A stretch of DNA of 64,000 bases, taken from positions 88,334,451-88,398,450 of the forward strand of contig CM051027.1 of NCBI GenBank assembly GCA_027627225.1. Direction: 5' to 3'. This DNA is from Congeria kusceri (lineage: Eukaryota; Mollusca; Bivalvia; Myida; Dreissenidae). The notes under the pieces are model-generated. The model saw nothing but the letters and a program-made list of their open reading frames with translations, had not been told where the DNA came from and ran no database searches. Positions 13,039 through 25,900 of the stretch are shown here, one piece after another. How positions within the stretch are numbered: the first letter of the stretch is position 1; every line of letters starts with the position of its first letter. Made by a program: the position numbers and the translations under genes.

Positions 13039-14991
13039 ACCTTCGTGCGTTGATTTTATATGTGCAGGTTTTCCAGTGTGTGACTCAGAATATTTATTGG
13101 ACAGAGTGTTACCAGAACTGTAACCAGTGTGACCTTCTGTCATACGTAGACTTTTGTGCAGCTCGAGTGTAGGGTAGAAACAATACTTGTGATATCTGTG
13201 AACTTGTTATTGGATGCCTCGTTTGTAACATAGACATACATACTAAACATATCAGTGAAGAATGCTGCGTCTTGTTCTTTATGCATCTTTTTTGTTCAAG
13301 GATATGTATTCCAAGAGTTTGAGAAATTATTCGTCTCTAAAAGTTAGATTTTCACAAGTGTAACAATGTATTTGTGGTTGAATCAGCCATCTTTATGTTG
13401 TGTGATTTTACAGATTGTTGATATGTTATACTATGTAATTAGGAACTGGTATATTGCAACAACAGTTATGCATTTTAGTTTTAACACAGTAAATTGTATA
13501 CACTTTGGGCATTGAAAATGGCGGTACACATTGGAGTCAATTTTACACAAACAGTTTCTGTTGCTAACCCAAATTTAATGACAATAAGTATATTTGTTGT
13601 ACATTCATTAATAAACAATCTGCATGAATGGTAGATGTATGAAAATGTATTGAGATTTTTATGGCAGAATGATGTGTTGAAGGAAAACATTATGGCTCTG
13701 TATGGTATTGTATTTGATGGTTCCAATAGCCGACCATGTCAGCGTTTATAATATGGTAAAAGTTGTTAACAATCAGTATGATAATATGAAATTTTGACTC
13801 CAGCCATTATGCAGTCTTTAAATTGTAGCTAGCTAGTAATAATTATGAACAATTTTCTAGGCATTTTGTGTTGTTACATTATTTCTGTGCCATACTACAG
13901 TTTGCACCTAGTAAATTTGATAAATGCTCTGAAATTGTGTTTTCTCCAATGCTTCTGACAAAATGAAACATATAATGACCTTTCTGTAAGTTTTCAGAAT
14001 CTCTTCCCTTTAAATGATCTGAATATTTTCACTTTGAGTAAAATAACGCAAATCTTAGTTAAATATAACAATTTTGGATTTGTGATTGTTAATGCGTAAC
14101 ATATTGCAGTGTTTAATAACTTACATTTATCATTCTTTTAGATAATTCTGTCACTAATCCACATATGTTTCTTACAGCTGTTATTACAGCTGTTATAAGG
14201 GTATACTATATAAGTAAATGAATGGCTTATGAATGTACTTGTAATCCATGTATGTCATACATTTTAATGCTGAATTTATGGTGAATTTTCTCACTAGCAA
14301 AAACAAAAATAATTGTGCTTAGTCTATCAACCATTAAGTGTTCACTGAAATCATATATCACATGTGTGTTTTTGTTGTTGTTTTTGTGTCATATATATTT
14401 GCAACCATTCTGTAAAACTGCTTTGAAGAAATGTGTTCAGTTCTGCTGGATAAAAGAGTGTTTAAACCATGATAAATGCGTCTTAACCTGATGTTGTGAT
14501 GCTTGTTTAATATACGACAACTTTGTATCTAATATTGCATTCAGAAGCCTGTCTTGTGCCTATTTTTTTTTGTGAATTGTGACATTATTTAAGAAATTTA
14601 ATATAATAACTGTTTTGTTTTAATATTATTCACCTTTTCTTTTATGAGCTTAAAGCTATTATTTTATTTGTTGTTCTGTTAGTAGTATACCAGAACCATT
14701 AATTTTGGGTTAAGATATATAAGTATTGTTTATTCATTTTATTTTTGTTGCTATTTTCCTGCCGATATAATTATGGATCTGAGTATTTTGTTATAGGCTT
14801 AGAAGAAAATGATATTGAATAAGCATAATAAAAAGTAGAAAGAAAACTTCAGTTTTTTGTCAAAGGATATATTTCTGAGGAATGACTTCTTTTGAAAATA
14901 AATAACATCTTTACAGCAGTTTAATACTGTCTTACCATGGCTGTTATGATATTTACATGATTTGTATTGCTTGTCAATTCAAACAAATAAA
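13039..14991 (+). other. 3' untranslated region of the KIF27-like gene
   Basis: AT-rich sequence after the stop with no supported coding. AATAAA hexamers lie at 14897-14902 and 14986-14991, either of which could set the transcript end. The next gene on the opposite strand has its stop at 15203, so the two 3' ends nearly touch or overlap. Small ORFs here, such as the minus-strand one at 13481-13726, match no family I know. Confidence 0.6.
14897..14902 (+). terminator. Polyadenylation signal AATAAA, KIF27-like gene
   Basis: Exact AATAAA about 1.86 kb after the stop codon; a second copy at 14986-14991 is an alternative. Position is seen; use is inferred. Confidence 0.45.
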
Positions 14992-15202
14992 ACAATTAAT
15001 AAAATCATCCAAAAAAGATGTATCAAATACTATAAATAAACATGTAAAGTCAACAACAAAAGGCCATTTTTTAAGAAATCTCCAAAATGCATACGTTTAC
15101 ATAAGACAGTACACAAATTTAACCAATTTTGGAATAATATTACTTAACTAAGTCTACTTCTGGTCTGTTCTTTTCATAAATATTTTTGATACAATATTGC
15201 TG

Positions 15203-17523
15203 TTAACTCTTAGTAGTACAATGTTTTTGTTCTAGGAGTTCTCCATCGTGTTGGCAGGCTGTTTTTGGTACATATTGTTGGTGATGATTGGTCACGTCGA
15301 AAGGAATTTGCTGCCGATCTTGCATGGCAATAGTGACAGAATCATTGTGTATGAGAGAGTGCTTTCCAGCGCCTTCCTCCCACACATGCAGAGGACCTCT
15401 AAATCCATAGATGTTTGGTCTGCATTTAGCACCATAGGGAGTGAAACACCCATAAAACCTAAAGGCAGAGTTGTGTTTTGGTACGTGTAATATGCTGTCT
15501 TCAACCAAGTGATTTTGGTTATTACTTTCCTTACTGTTGCTAACACATGTGACCAGTTTGTGTTCATGTTCATCTAAACATCTATCTACAAAACTATTGT
15601 CTGTTTGAGATCTAGTGCTTATTTTGCAAGGATTGCTTGTTACATCTTCCGCTTGATTACTTTCAAATTCACTGTTAGAGGCTTGTGATGTAGTTTCATC
15701 AGTAGCTACCGAGGTATTTTCAAATTCACTGTTAGAGGCTTGTGATGTAGTTTCATCAGTAGCTACCGAGGTATTGGTATCTGCAGGACTAAATTCACTC
15801 ACCTCTACATCAATACTTGTAACTTCCATTGTGCCCTTTTCAAAGTCCATGTCAATAATGCTTAAAGTCCTTGATACTTTTATTTGAATTTCAACTGTCC
15901 CATTAGTAAGTAAGCCTTTATTGCCCAGGTCTCTGTTTGTTCCTTGCCCTGAGTCTAATTCATCACATTCCTGAAACAAGTTTTGTAGATTTTGTTCAGC
16001 ATTCCTGCAAATGTCATGTCCTGAAGTTACAGTTTGAACATCAGTAACAATAACTCTAGGCTTTGTATTTTCATTTCCGCGGTCTTCACATTCTTCACAT
16101 ATATGATCCTCATTCGCATTAACACTGATTTTAGTTTCAGCTTCCAACTGCGGTTCTGTACCATTAGTATCATTCCTACATATTTGTACAGCCTCCCCAG
16201 ATTTCTGTTCCATATTCCCCTGTGTCAGACCTGCGTCTGCTGCAGGAATGCGTAATCCGGGCTGTTTGAGCAACTGGGCGAGATGCCATCGCATACATAC
16301 CGGGCTCCTGTCCCAGTTTGATGGGCGAGTGTGCAGTATGGTCTTATTTCTCCTTCTGCTTTTAGGTTTCACCTGCGGCATGAAATATGTCACTTTATCC
16401 ACACATGCATGTCAAGTAAAATAAATTTCTACTAAAATAATGTACCATATTTTCATGACTGGTCATTCAATGGCATAAAATTCATTGTCTATGCTGTTTT
16501 TTTGTTTTAACCATATATCATTTGCAGTTATATCAAGGAATATAAAACAATGAATTCTTGTTAAGTGAACAAAATAGAGAGCTGCATTGACTTGCCTCCA
16601 GAATGGCCTGTATGAGATCCCCAGTACTGAAGTGTCCGTCCTGTGAGTTTAGGTAGGTCAGCATGCACGACACCGCGTGCTGAGCCAACAGGATTACTTC
16701 CCCTGTCCCCGCTAGCATGAACAGCTGGTACTCGTAGGCTGTCGCTATCTCCCAGCCCACCTCTTGTAGCACTTCTGAATGGAAGATTAATGAGTCATTC
16801 ACATGGTATATATTGTACTTGTTGCAACTGGGCAAAACTAAAGAAGATATCTGCTAGTGTCATATTTTTTCTAATATATACAGATGAAAGTGTATTGTTT
16901 ACTTGTATTTATCCAAAGTTAATAATTTAATATTTTTATATTATGCTAAAATTACAATTTGTAAAGAGCTCCATCTTAGTTTGCAGTAAATTAAAATCAT
17001 TTTGTATTAATATTAAACTGTAAGGTCAAGTAATTGTTCACCAGTTGTACATCACAGCAAGTGTTACATGTGTCACAATTAACCCCTAACAAGTCTGAAT
17101 TCAGTACCCTATACCTTACATGGCCTTTAACTTTAATAAAGTGGACAAACCCTGAATACTGTCGCGTGAGACTCCCTCTAGATGATGGAGGATTCTTGTA
17201 GCCTTGGTCCTCTGAACCAGCCTGTAGATCCACTGGAACAGCTGCACGGTGCTCAGGGCATTGCCCACCCTCCAGATGGCATTGTACTTGTTTGGTGAGG
17301 TGGACTGTGTACTCAGCACCATCTCCATGTGCTCCTCAAAGGACTGGCTGGTGGGAATCTTGGCAATCAAGCTAGTGTCAAGGTCACTGACATGAATACC
17401 TGCTTTCCTCAACATGTTCTGATACTTGGAAATTTTCGCCAAGAAGTGTGATACTAGGACAGTGCAGAACACTTTTTGTCGCATCTGTATGTCGTCTGCC
17501 TCACTGTTATCTTCCATCTTCAT
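15203..17523 (-). CDS. Unrecognised three-exon gene, ~573 aa
   Basis: Read on the minus strand: exon 17523-17151 (ATG at 17523; a second in-frame ATG at 17517 gives MEDNSEADDIQ), exon 16774-16596, exon 16372-15203 (stop included). Phases join: SIQ|E|VLQEVGWEIATAYEY and LIQAILE|VKPKSRRRNK. An in-frame TGA lies two codons upstream of the ATG. The N-terminal about 185 residues look folded and helical, with a hydrophobic stretch near 141-163 (QLFMLAGTGEVILLAQHAV). Then come a basic patch (KPKSRRRNK), HTRPSNWDRSPVCMRWHLAQ and a long acidic, Ser/Thr-rich, probably disordered tail with an exact 19-residue duplication. I do not recognise the family and see no catalytic motif. The first donor (G|GTTTGT) is weak and the second is a GC donor, so borders are moderately sure. 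It is tail-to-tail with the kinesin gene. Confidence 0.7.
15661..15774 (-). repeat. Exact 57-bp tandem duplication inside coding sequence
   Basis: Two identical in-frame 57-bp copies (15661-15717 and 15718-15774) encode a repeated 19-residue block containing SVATDETTSQASNSEFE. No differences between the copies, so it is recent or assembly-derived. Confidence 0.9.
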
Positions 17524-17961
17524 TGTTCATGTACATTTAATTAGTATTCATATCAACTTTACTTACTCTAGTGACATCAAACACTTCTGCCATGAATTAT
17601 ATACAAAGATAATGGGATATTTAAGTCGGTATCCATTCCAATATAATAAAGAACTTCCAAATTCACCATCAAGCCTATTTCAGCTTTATAATCTCAACTA
17701 TGAGTGTCCTGTTAGCCTAAACCTAGTTTACCACACCCTACATCTTAAAACATGTTTCCTGTTTTTGAATGTTATCCTTTCACTAAGTGAAGTGATACAG
17801 AACAACAGTTTTCCTGTCTCAACGTGGTGTGGATAAATACACCAAACAACACTAGTGATTACTGTTATCAACAAGTATCAGATTCAAGTACATTATCACT
17901 CCCCAATCAGCTGCACCATGTATCGGTATGCACCAGTAGTAAACACAGAATGCAGCTTACC

Positions 17962-18070
17962 TTCCTATGAGATCAATTCCTTGGGCAGATCCCACCCATG
18001 AGGCTGTTAGATGCTCATACATTATGAATAACATGTCACTTGAGGCTGCTTCTACGCAATACACTTTGAG
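17962..18070 (-). other. Candidate 5' UTR exon of the unrecognised minus-strand gene
   Basis: On the minus strand an AGGAAG|GTAAGC donor falls at 17962/17961, some 440 bp upstream of the start codon, and a CACTAG acceptor lies just upstream of the ATG exon. The right border is arbitrary. Support is splice consensus only, with no coding. Confidence 0.25.
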
Positions 18071-19699
18071 ACAATCTTCGTGACTAAAACATTGTTCAGA
18101 CATGTAATGTACACAATTGTTTCATTGACAAAAGTATTTACAAAAATGAATGTAACCTCATATTTTACATACTTCATGTAAAATAATAACTTCAGCTTTG
18201 CTTATTGTGATTTCTAGTATTTTTGCATGTCTTAACTCGTCATATATTTTCTGCATTTAGATTAAATTAGATAAAACCTTTGACCTTAAACTGTTACCTT
18301 GAACTTTGACAGAAAAGCATGGTTCGTGTATGCAACATACAATCAGGTTATGGGAAATAAACATTTAAAGTTATGTTAAAATCCTTACAAAGCATTTAAC
18401 AGTTGTGGTGCAGAAACGAAATAATGTGGATTAACAATTTTTATATTTGACATTAGACCTTTGAGACATTAACCTTTAATGATGCCGGCATACAACCTCA
18501 CGAATGCATTATAAAAATTGTATTTGCATGTGTGCAAAATGTTATTATTCACAATAAAATTTAAGATGTTTACTAAATGTACACCAACTAAAAATATTTA
18601 AAGCCCGTTAAATACATACTATTTAAAGAACTTATTGGAATTCACTTCCTTATTAACAGGTATGTTTATTTTATACATTTTTTTCATAAATAAACTTCCA
18701 TACATTTAGGCCCTGACATCGAACATTTTAAAGTAAATAATCCACAAAAACAGCAAATAACTACAACATAACAAATTAACAACAACACTTGGTGTAAAAT
18801 AATCACAAATCCTTCTTGCCCATTTATATTAACTGTGAAATCCTTTCTAAAAGAGTGTGCCCTGTGTTTGTTGTTGAAAGATAATCCTGTTTGATTGCCC
18901 CTGAGTCAGCAACACTCCCGTTGTAACCAGTGATGAAAGTGATCAATATCGCCATGGCCGCTGATTGGGAATTAACTCTCCATTGATCAGGGCCATCAAT
19001 AACAACACCATCATCACACCAGCTGCATAACTGATTCTTAAACCTTGATTAGTCAGTATCTGTGAATGAATATTAACGCCAGTAATTGTGCCAGTCTGAC
19101 TGAATGCATTCATTGCATATAAGAAGGATTTTGTTCCAAGAGGAGATCGGTTGAAAAATTCATTTTGTTCAATTATTCTACTAAGTTATTTTACAAAATC
19201 ACTCTTACAACTTCATTTTATCTGAATTTCAATAATAAGCTGACCATTCATAAGATATGTTTCATCATAGTTTTCAAAACACATGGAATGTATATAAATA
19301 CATTATAGGGACCATACTTTAATACTTACATAACAAAGTGAAAATTTATAATTTGTATAGCATTTTAATGAATTTATTAATTTTTTTGAGTTGAACATTT
19401 GCAATATGGTAATAATGCTTCTGAAAAATCTTGAAAATGTTATTTAACAGATGAAAGATCTATTATACATGTAATATATCTTTGAATGTAAAATACTTAT
19501 ATCACAACAATATTAAATTATGTATTCAGGGCAAAAATAGATATTCTTTAACTTGATCTTACACTATTTTTGCTGTACTAAAACACTTTTTAACTCATAC
19601 TTGCATTACAGTAACGAGTGATTCACTCAATTATTGTCCTCAGTCAGTTTCTTATTTCATTTATGAATACATTAGACATGTCATCATTTTTACTACCAT
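18071..19699. other. Gene-free AT-rich spacer
   Basis: Between the minus-strand gene and the 25-bp array. No ORF with recognisable content, no clear inverted repeat and no RNA gene seen. It may hold upstream regulatory sequence of the minus-strand gene. Confidence 0.4.
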
Positions 19700-22280
19700 C
19701 TCTTATTCCACTTATGAATACCCACCATTTACCCACATTTGAGCACTGATTATTAATTGACATAATTTGAACCTTAACCAATCAACTACATATGAACATA
19801 TATCATTCATCTACATATGAACACTTACCATTCATTCACTTATGAACACCTACCACATTCATCCATAAATGAACACTCACCATTCATCCACATATCAACA
19901 CACACTATTCATTCACTTATAAACACACACTATTCATTCACTTATAAACACCTACCATTATTCCACTTATTAACACCTACCATTCATCCGCATATGAACA
20001 CATACCATTCATCCACGTATATGAACACTCACTATTCATCCACATATAAACATACACTATTCATTCACTTATTAACACCAACCATTCATCCACTTATTAA
20101 CACCTACCATTCATTCACTTATTAACACCTACCATTAATCGACTTATAAACACCTACCATTAATCGACTTATAAACACCTACCATTAATCCACTTATATA
20201 CACATACCATTCATCCGCTTATTAACACCTACCATTCATCCACAAATGAACACCTACCATTCATCCACTAATTATCACCTACCATTCATCCACTTATTAA
20301 CACCTACTATTCATCCACTAATTAACACCTACCATCCATACACTAATTAACACCTACCATTTATCAACCAATTAACACCTACCATTTATCAACCAATTAA
20401 CACCTACCATTCATCCACTATTTAACACCTACCATTAATCCACTTATTAACAACTACCATTTATCCACTTAATTAACACCTACCATTAATCCACTTACTA
20501 ACACCTACCATTCATCCACTTCTTAACACCTTCCAATCATCCACATATAACCACATACCATTCATCCACATAGGAACACATGCCATTCATCCATATATGA
20601 ACACATTCCATTAATCCACTTATTAACACCTACCATTCATCCACTTATTAAAACCTACCAATTATCCACTTATTAAAACCTGCCATTCATCCACTTATTA
20701 ACACCTACCATTCATCCACTTATTAACACCTACCATTCATCCACATATAGGCACTCACCATTCATCCACATATGAACACTAACCATTCACTTACATATGA
20801 ACACTTATCATTCATCCACTTATGAACACTTGCCATTCATCCACATATGAACACTCACCATTCATCCACATATGAACACTCACCATTTATACATGTATGA
20901 ACACTCACCATTCATCCACATATTAACACTCACCATTTATCCACATATGAACACTCACCATTCATTCACATATGAACACTTAGTATTCATCCACTTATGA
21001 ACACTTACCATTCATCTACATAATAAACACCAACCATTCATCCACATGTGAACACTAACGAGTCATCCACATATGAACACTTACCATTCATCCACTTATG
21101 AACACTCACCATTAATCCACATATGAACACTCACCAATCATCCACATATGAACACTCACTATTCATCCACATATGAACACTCAATATTCATCCACATATT
21201 AACTCTTACCATCCATTTACATATGAACACCAACTAGTCATCCACTTATGACCACTCACCATTCATCCACATATTAACACCATTCATCCATATATGAACA
21301 CTAACCATCCACATGTGAACACTAACCATTCATCCACATATAAACACTCACCATTCATCCACATATGAAAACTCAACATTAATGTACATATGAACACTCA
21401 CCATTCATCCATATATGAACACTCACCATTTATACACATATGAACACTCACCATTCATCCTCATATGAGCACTCAACATTCATCCACTTATGAACACCTA
21501 CCATTCATCCACATATGAACACCTAGTATTCATCTACATATGAACACTTACCATTCATCCACATATGAAGACTCAACATTCATCCACATATGAACACTCA
21601 ATATTCATCCACATATTAAGACTTACACTCCATCCACATATGAACACTAACCATTTATCCACATATGAACACAAACTATTCATCCACTTATGAACACCTA
21701 CCATTCATCCACATATGAACACTCAATATTCATCCACATATTAACACTTACTATCCACATATGAACACTAACTATTCATCCACTTATGAACACTCACCAT
21801 TCATCCACATATTGCACTTACTGTTCATCCACATATTAACACTTACCATTCATCCACATATGAACACTCACCATTCATCCACTTATCAACACTTATAATT
21901 CATGTACATATGAACACTCACCATTCATCAACTTATGACAAATTTCCATTCAGCCTCATATGAACACTCACAATTCATCCACTAATGAACACTCATCCAC
22001 ATATGAACACTTACCATTCATCTACATATGAACACTCATCACTCTTCCACTTATGAATAATTTCTATTCATCCACTTATGAACACCCACCATTTATCTAC
22101 TTATGAACCACTTCCATTCATCAACATATAGACACTAACCACTTGTCCACTAATGAACAATTTCCATTTACCCACATATGAACACTCACCATTCATCCAA
22201 TTATGAACCATTTCCATTTACCCACATATGAACACTCACCATTCATCCATATATGAACATTCACCATTCATAGTCAATTT
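19700..22280. repeat. Large minisatellite, 25-bp unit, about 100 copies
   Basis: Consensus unit is CATTCATCCACATATGAAC followed by ACTCAC. The left third is more diverged (TTATTAACACCTAC variants); the right two-thirds is more regular, with CATATG in most units. Occasional units are shortened or merged. Runs of reading frame inside (19817-20125) come from the absence of stops in the unit. Lies between the divergent starts of the unrecognised gene and caprin. Confidence 0.95.
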
Positions 22281-22548
22281 TCTATTTTGTTGTTGCAGAT
22301 TTCGTTAAGCTATGAACAACAAATACCAAGCAGAAAATAATACTGTGATGTCGAAATGCATTGGAAATAATGTGGTAGGAATCAACAATCATTGATTGAA
22401 ATTGATAAACTTATTTTGTATTCTTTGTATTCAAATGATGTCATAGTATTCTTTGTAACTGAATAAAAAGAAATACTTTATAGTGTTTTTCATTAAAAAG
22501 CATGTTTAAATAAAATGTAGAAAATTACACTACACAGTAAAAAGCCAA

Positions 22549-22612
22549 TCTGGCCTCATGGTTATTGTGTCAGACATTTGATCTGGAGATCATAGGTTTG
22601 ATCCTAGACTAT
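22549..22612 (+). repeat. tRNA-like sequence, probable SINE head or pseudo-tRNA
   Basis: Contains an A-box-like TGGCCTCATGG and a B-box-like GGTTTGATCCT at tRNA spacing, with 'atttgatctggagatcat' between. It does not obviously fold into a full cloverleaf with paired acceptor ends. More likely the 5' tRNA-related part of a SINE than a working tRNA. Confidence 0.5.
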
Positions 22613-22924
22613 ACATGTAACTACATCAGAATATAAAATTCATGGTGCATAAAAGAGAGTTGTGTGTAGCCTATACACTGCTAAGGAGTTATTTCCCTTC
22701 ACAATATATACGGCCGCATTTTAGTATTTAATATTTAGTATTTATAGAAACAATATCATATTATTTCAATTTCATTTTGTTTTCAAATTGAACTTATTTA
22801 ATATAAACCACTTTGTGACGGGCGCACTTAATGATTATTTTTTAGAATATTTTATGTGTGAGAATAGGAACGAGGTAAAAGTTATTTTCGGAAACACGTG
22901 AATGTTGATCGTTGCTGTTGAAGA
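22613..22924 (+). promoter_or_regulatory. Caprin upstream region with CACGTG E-box and out-of-frame upstream ATG
   Basis: No TATA box at a fixed distance is evident. A palindromic CACGTG lies at 22895-22900. An upstream ATG at 22902 opens a frame that overlaps the caprin start at 22925 in a different phase and runs to 23114. Promoter status is inferred from position. Confidence 0.35.
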
Positions 22925-25900
22925 ATGCCCTCTGCCTCTACAAAAACGGAAAATCCGGCTTGCCCGGAGCCCACAGACCCCTTCAAGCGGGTTCTCAACG
23001 TTGTTGACAAAAAAGTCCGCAACCTTGAGAAAAGAAAGGTCTCGAATTATGATACTTTGTTTGAAAACAATCATAAATTGTCGGATCGATTGTTCTCGGT
23101 TGAATTTCAAATGATATCATAGTAGACATCTTCCATTTAAGAACGTAAAAGTTCCGTCAAATTTTATAAAACGTGATTTTTTTTATTAAATTTGCTCCCC
23201 TGAGAAAAAAAATAAATTATTTTAATATAATACAACAATAGAATCAAGAAAAATCAAAATAGCCGATGTTATTTTACACTGATGTGAAAAAATAAATAAA
23301 AAATTGATCAAAATTCATCGTCTTTTTGACGGACTGAACTCCCAGCTTCTTCACCAGTTCGGCCCATATAGGCATTTTTCGACTAATTCGAACTTTTATG
23401 TCCAACAAAGAGAATTTGTTGTTGGGGTATGTATTGCTTTGCATTCATTTTGCTTTGTAATTTCATTTTTTCAATTATTTTGCAAAATAAAGGATTTAGA
23501 ATTATGTAGATTATGAACAATGAATTTGTGTCAAAAAAGCGACGTTCGCAAAAACGGTCCATCTACTCGGTTATTGTGTACGTATGTGGTGGGTGGGGAG
23601 TCTTAACACAGTGTTAATCTAAGTTCTTTCTTGAGATACAGATGGTTTCTCAAGTTTTGAAGCCATAATCAGAAATTTAAAGTAAAACAATGTGCGATCG
23701 TAATTTCTGTCAATTTTTGTAATTGACGTTCGCACAGTCGTTGCCCAATTTTACTTGTGACCGGTTTGACTTGACCCCTGAAAAGAAACTGCGATTAAAT
23801 CCGTGCGTATCCGAATGCAAAAACATGGCCGACACGATGCACATCATTACGTGATGCAAATTATTTTGTGTAAGTATGTGTCTGTCAAACGATTTGAACG
23901 TTCACAATTGTTGACGATGGCAACATTAAGTACTTATATATGTTTGTATACATTTTAAAGCAGAGAAATCATATTATAGTTGAGATGTATGTAGTAAATT
24001 GACGAACACATTTTCGTCTGTTGCTACCAATGGCTCTTTATGCTCATTTTTTGACCGACTTACTTGTTGCATACGTCATATTTCGACAGACACAATTGTT
24101 GCTATCGTCATTCTTTGACGCCTACTAATGCAACACCATTTGAAGTTGAATAAATCAGTATCTGACATGTCCTATGCAGAGATAGTACTTCCTTTACATA
24201 CAGTTTTCAATGTTTTGTTACTTTTGATAAATGTTGATTATTAAAAAAATTGGAACGCTTAAATTTTTAACTTTTTAAAATTGGGAACATAAAAATATCC
24301 GTCAAATATTCTGTCAAATTATGACATTAGTAACATAAAATTTAAAATGTGATTTAAATTTTAAAAAAGTCAGCTAGAATTTTTATTTTCATGATTTTGT
24401 CTTAGTATAATAGCAATCTTATCCTCTATATTAAAAAAACTGCATTTTTTTATATAAACAAAAAAAATTCTTTGGGAGCTATTTTGATGGAAATTTTATG
24501 TTCTTAAACGGAAGATGCCAGTATTCTTTGTTGACTAAATTACGCATCTCAATAAGTGGCAACACACGCGCATTATTGTATTACAAACAAAACGGGTAGT
24601 TTGTAACAAATGATTTTTTTATTTATTTTACCAGCAATAATTAAAACGCTGTGTATTTTGTACCTACACTAGCAATACAACACCAATGTTTTTAATCTTA
24701 GCTACTAAAACAATAATTATTCCATCAAGTAATCGAATCTTTCCCATACAGAAAACAAAAATAATTGTTCAGATATCTCATCCAGTTACAAAGTATCATG
24801 ATTTTTTAGAATGGTACCCTCAACAACCATTTAAATGCACAAAACGAAAAAATGACAAAAACATGACCCAATCCACGATTTCATGAAAAAAACGCCAAAC
24901 TGGTTGAACTTGAGTCATTTTAATTTTAAAAAAGCTAATAAACAACAAAAATTTAACAAACATCCTTTATATAACATATAAACAAGTTTTTATTCAAATT
25001 TGGGTTATGAGATTTGGGTATGTCATTTTTTGTAGTGGTGTGCAACTTTTCGTTTCTGATCTCTAACTCGAGAATGGGTTGAACTATTGTAATGATACAT
25101 GGAAAACTTATAGCGAGACCTCGCTTGTGTTTGCAAATGGGTGGGTGGGGTCAAGGTCACTGTAACTAAAAATAAAAAACAGTTTCTATCCAATCACTTG
25201 AGAACACATTGAAATATTTGAATGAAATTTCATATCTAGATCCTAATATCGAGACCTTGCTTGGGATTGCATATAGGTTGGGTGGGGTCAAGGTCACTGT
25301 TACTAAAACTAAAAAACGGTTTCAGCTCAATAGCTTGAGAAGACATTGAAATATTTAAATGAAATTTCAAATCTAGATACCTTATACCTCGCTTGGGATT
25401 GCATATGTTGTGGGTGGGGTCAAGGTCAACATTGCTAAAATTTTATTTTTGTGCTGTCTTTAATGCATTTGGTTATTACAAAAATGGTATTCGTGGATTT
25501 TCCACGTTTCTTGTTTCTCACATTTTGCCATAGTCCATAGTAATTAACGTCAAAGCATAGGAATTAGGTAAAGGTTAGGTTCATAGTAAGTACTTAACTG
25601 GGAGTTGTAGACACCTTAAATAGTTATAGCCTTACTAAAGTATGGTAATAAATTATTTAGGCGCTGAATTTCTTCAATACTGATAATACAACTAGAACGA
25701 ATGCAGGATGTCAAAGAATGCTGCTTAATAATTTAAATATTTGAAGTTCAGTAAACAGATACCTTGAAATGACAACAATTATCCAGCGTTAAAAATGTGT
25801 ACATAAATTATTGTTCTCAATTATAGAAACATGAAGAGCATGAAAGGATATAGACCCCAAGATGAATTTATAAAAACAATGTTTAATGTTTCTTCATGGA

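Noticed and set aside
12443..13172. ORFs 12443-12871 and 12882-13172 taken as complete small proteins
   Set aside because: They contain real KIF27 exons but extend into introns or read the last exon in the wrong frame; the spliced frame ends in NPWE at 13036.
15248..15573. Plus-strand ORF 15248-15490 and alternative minus ORF 15292-15573
   Set aside because: Shadows of the long coding exon 15203-16372; no splice sites or recognisable content.
19817..20125. ORF of 102 codons rich in His, Ser, Thr and Tyr
   Set aside because: Translation of the 25-bp minisatellite; ends when the units drift.
22549..22612. A tRNA gene
   Set aside because: The internal boxes are tRNA-like, but the acceptor stem is not convincingly paired and the boxes are off consensus; kept only as a SINE or pseudo-tRNA fragment.
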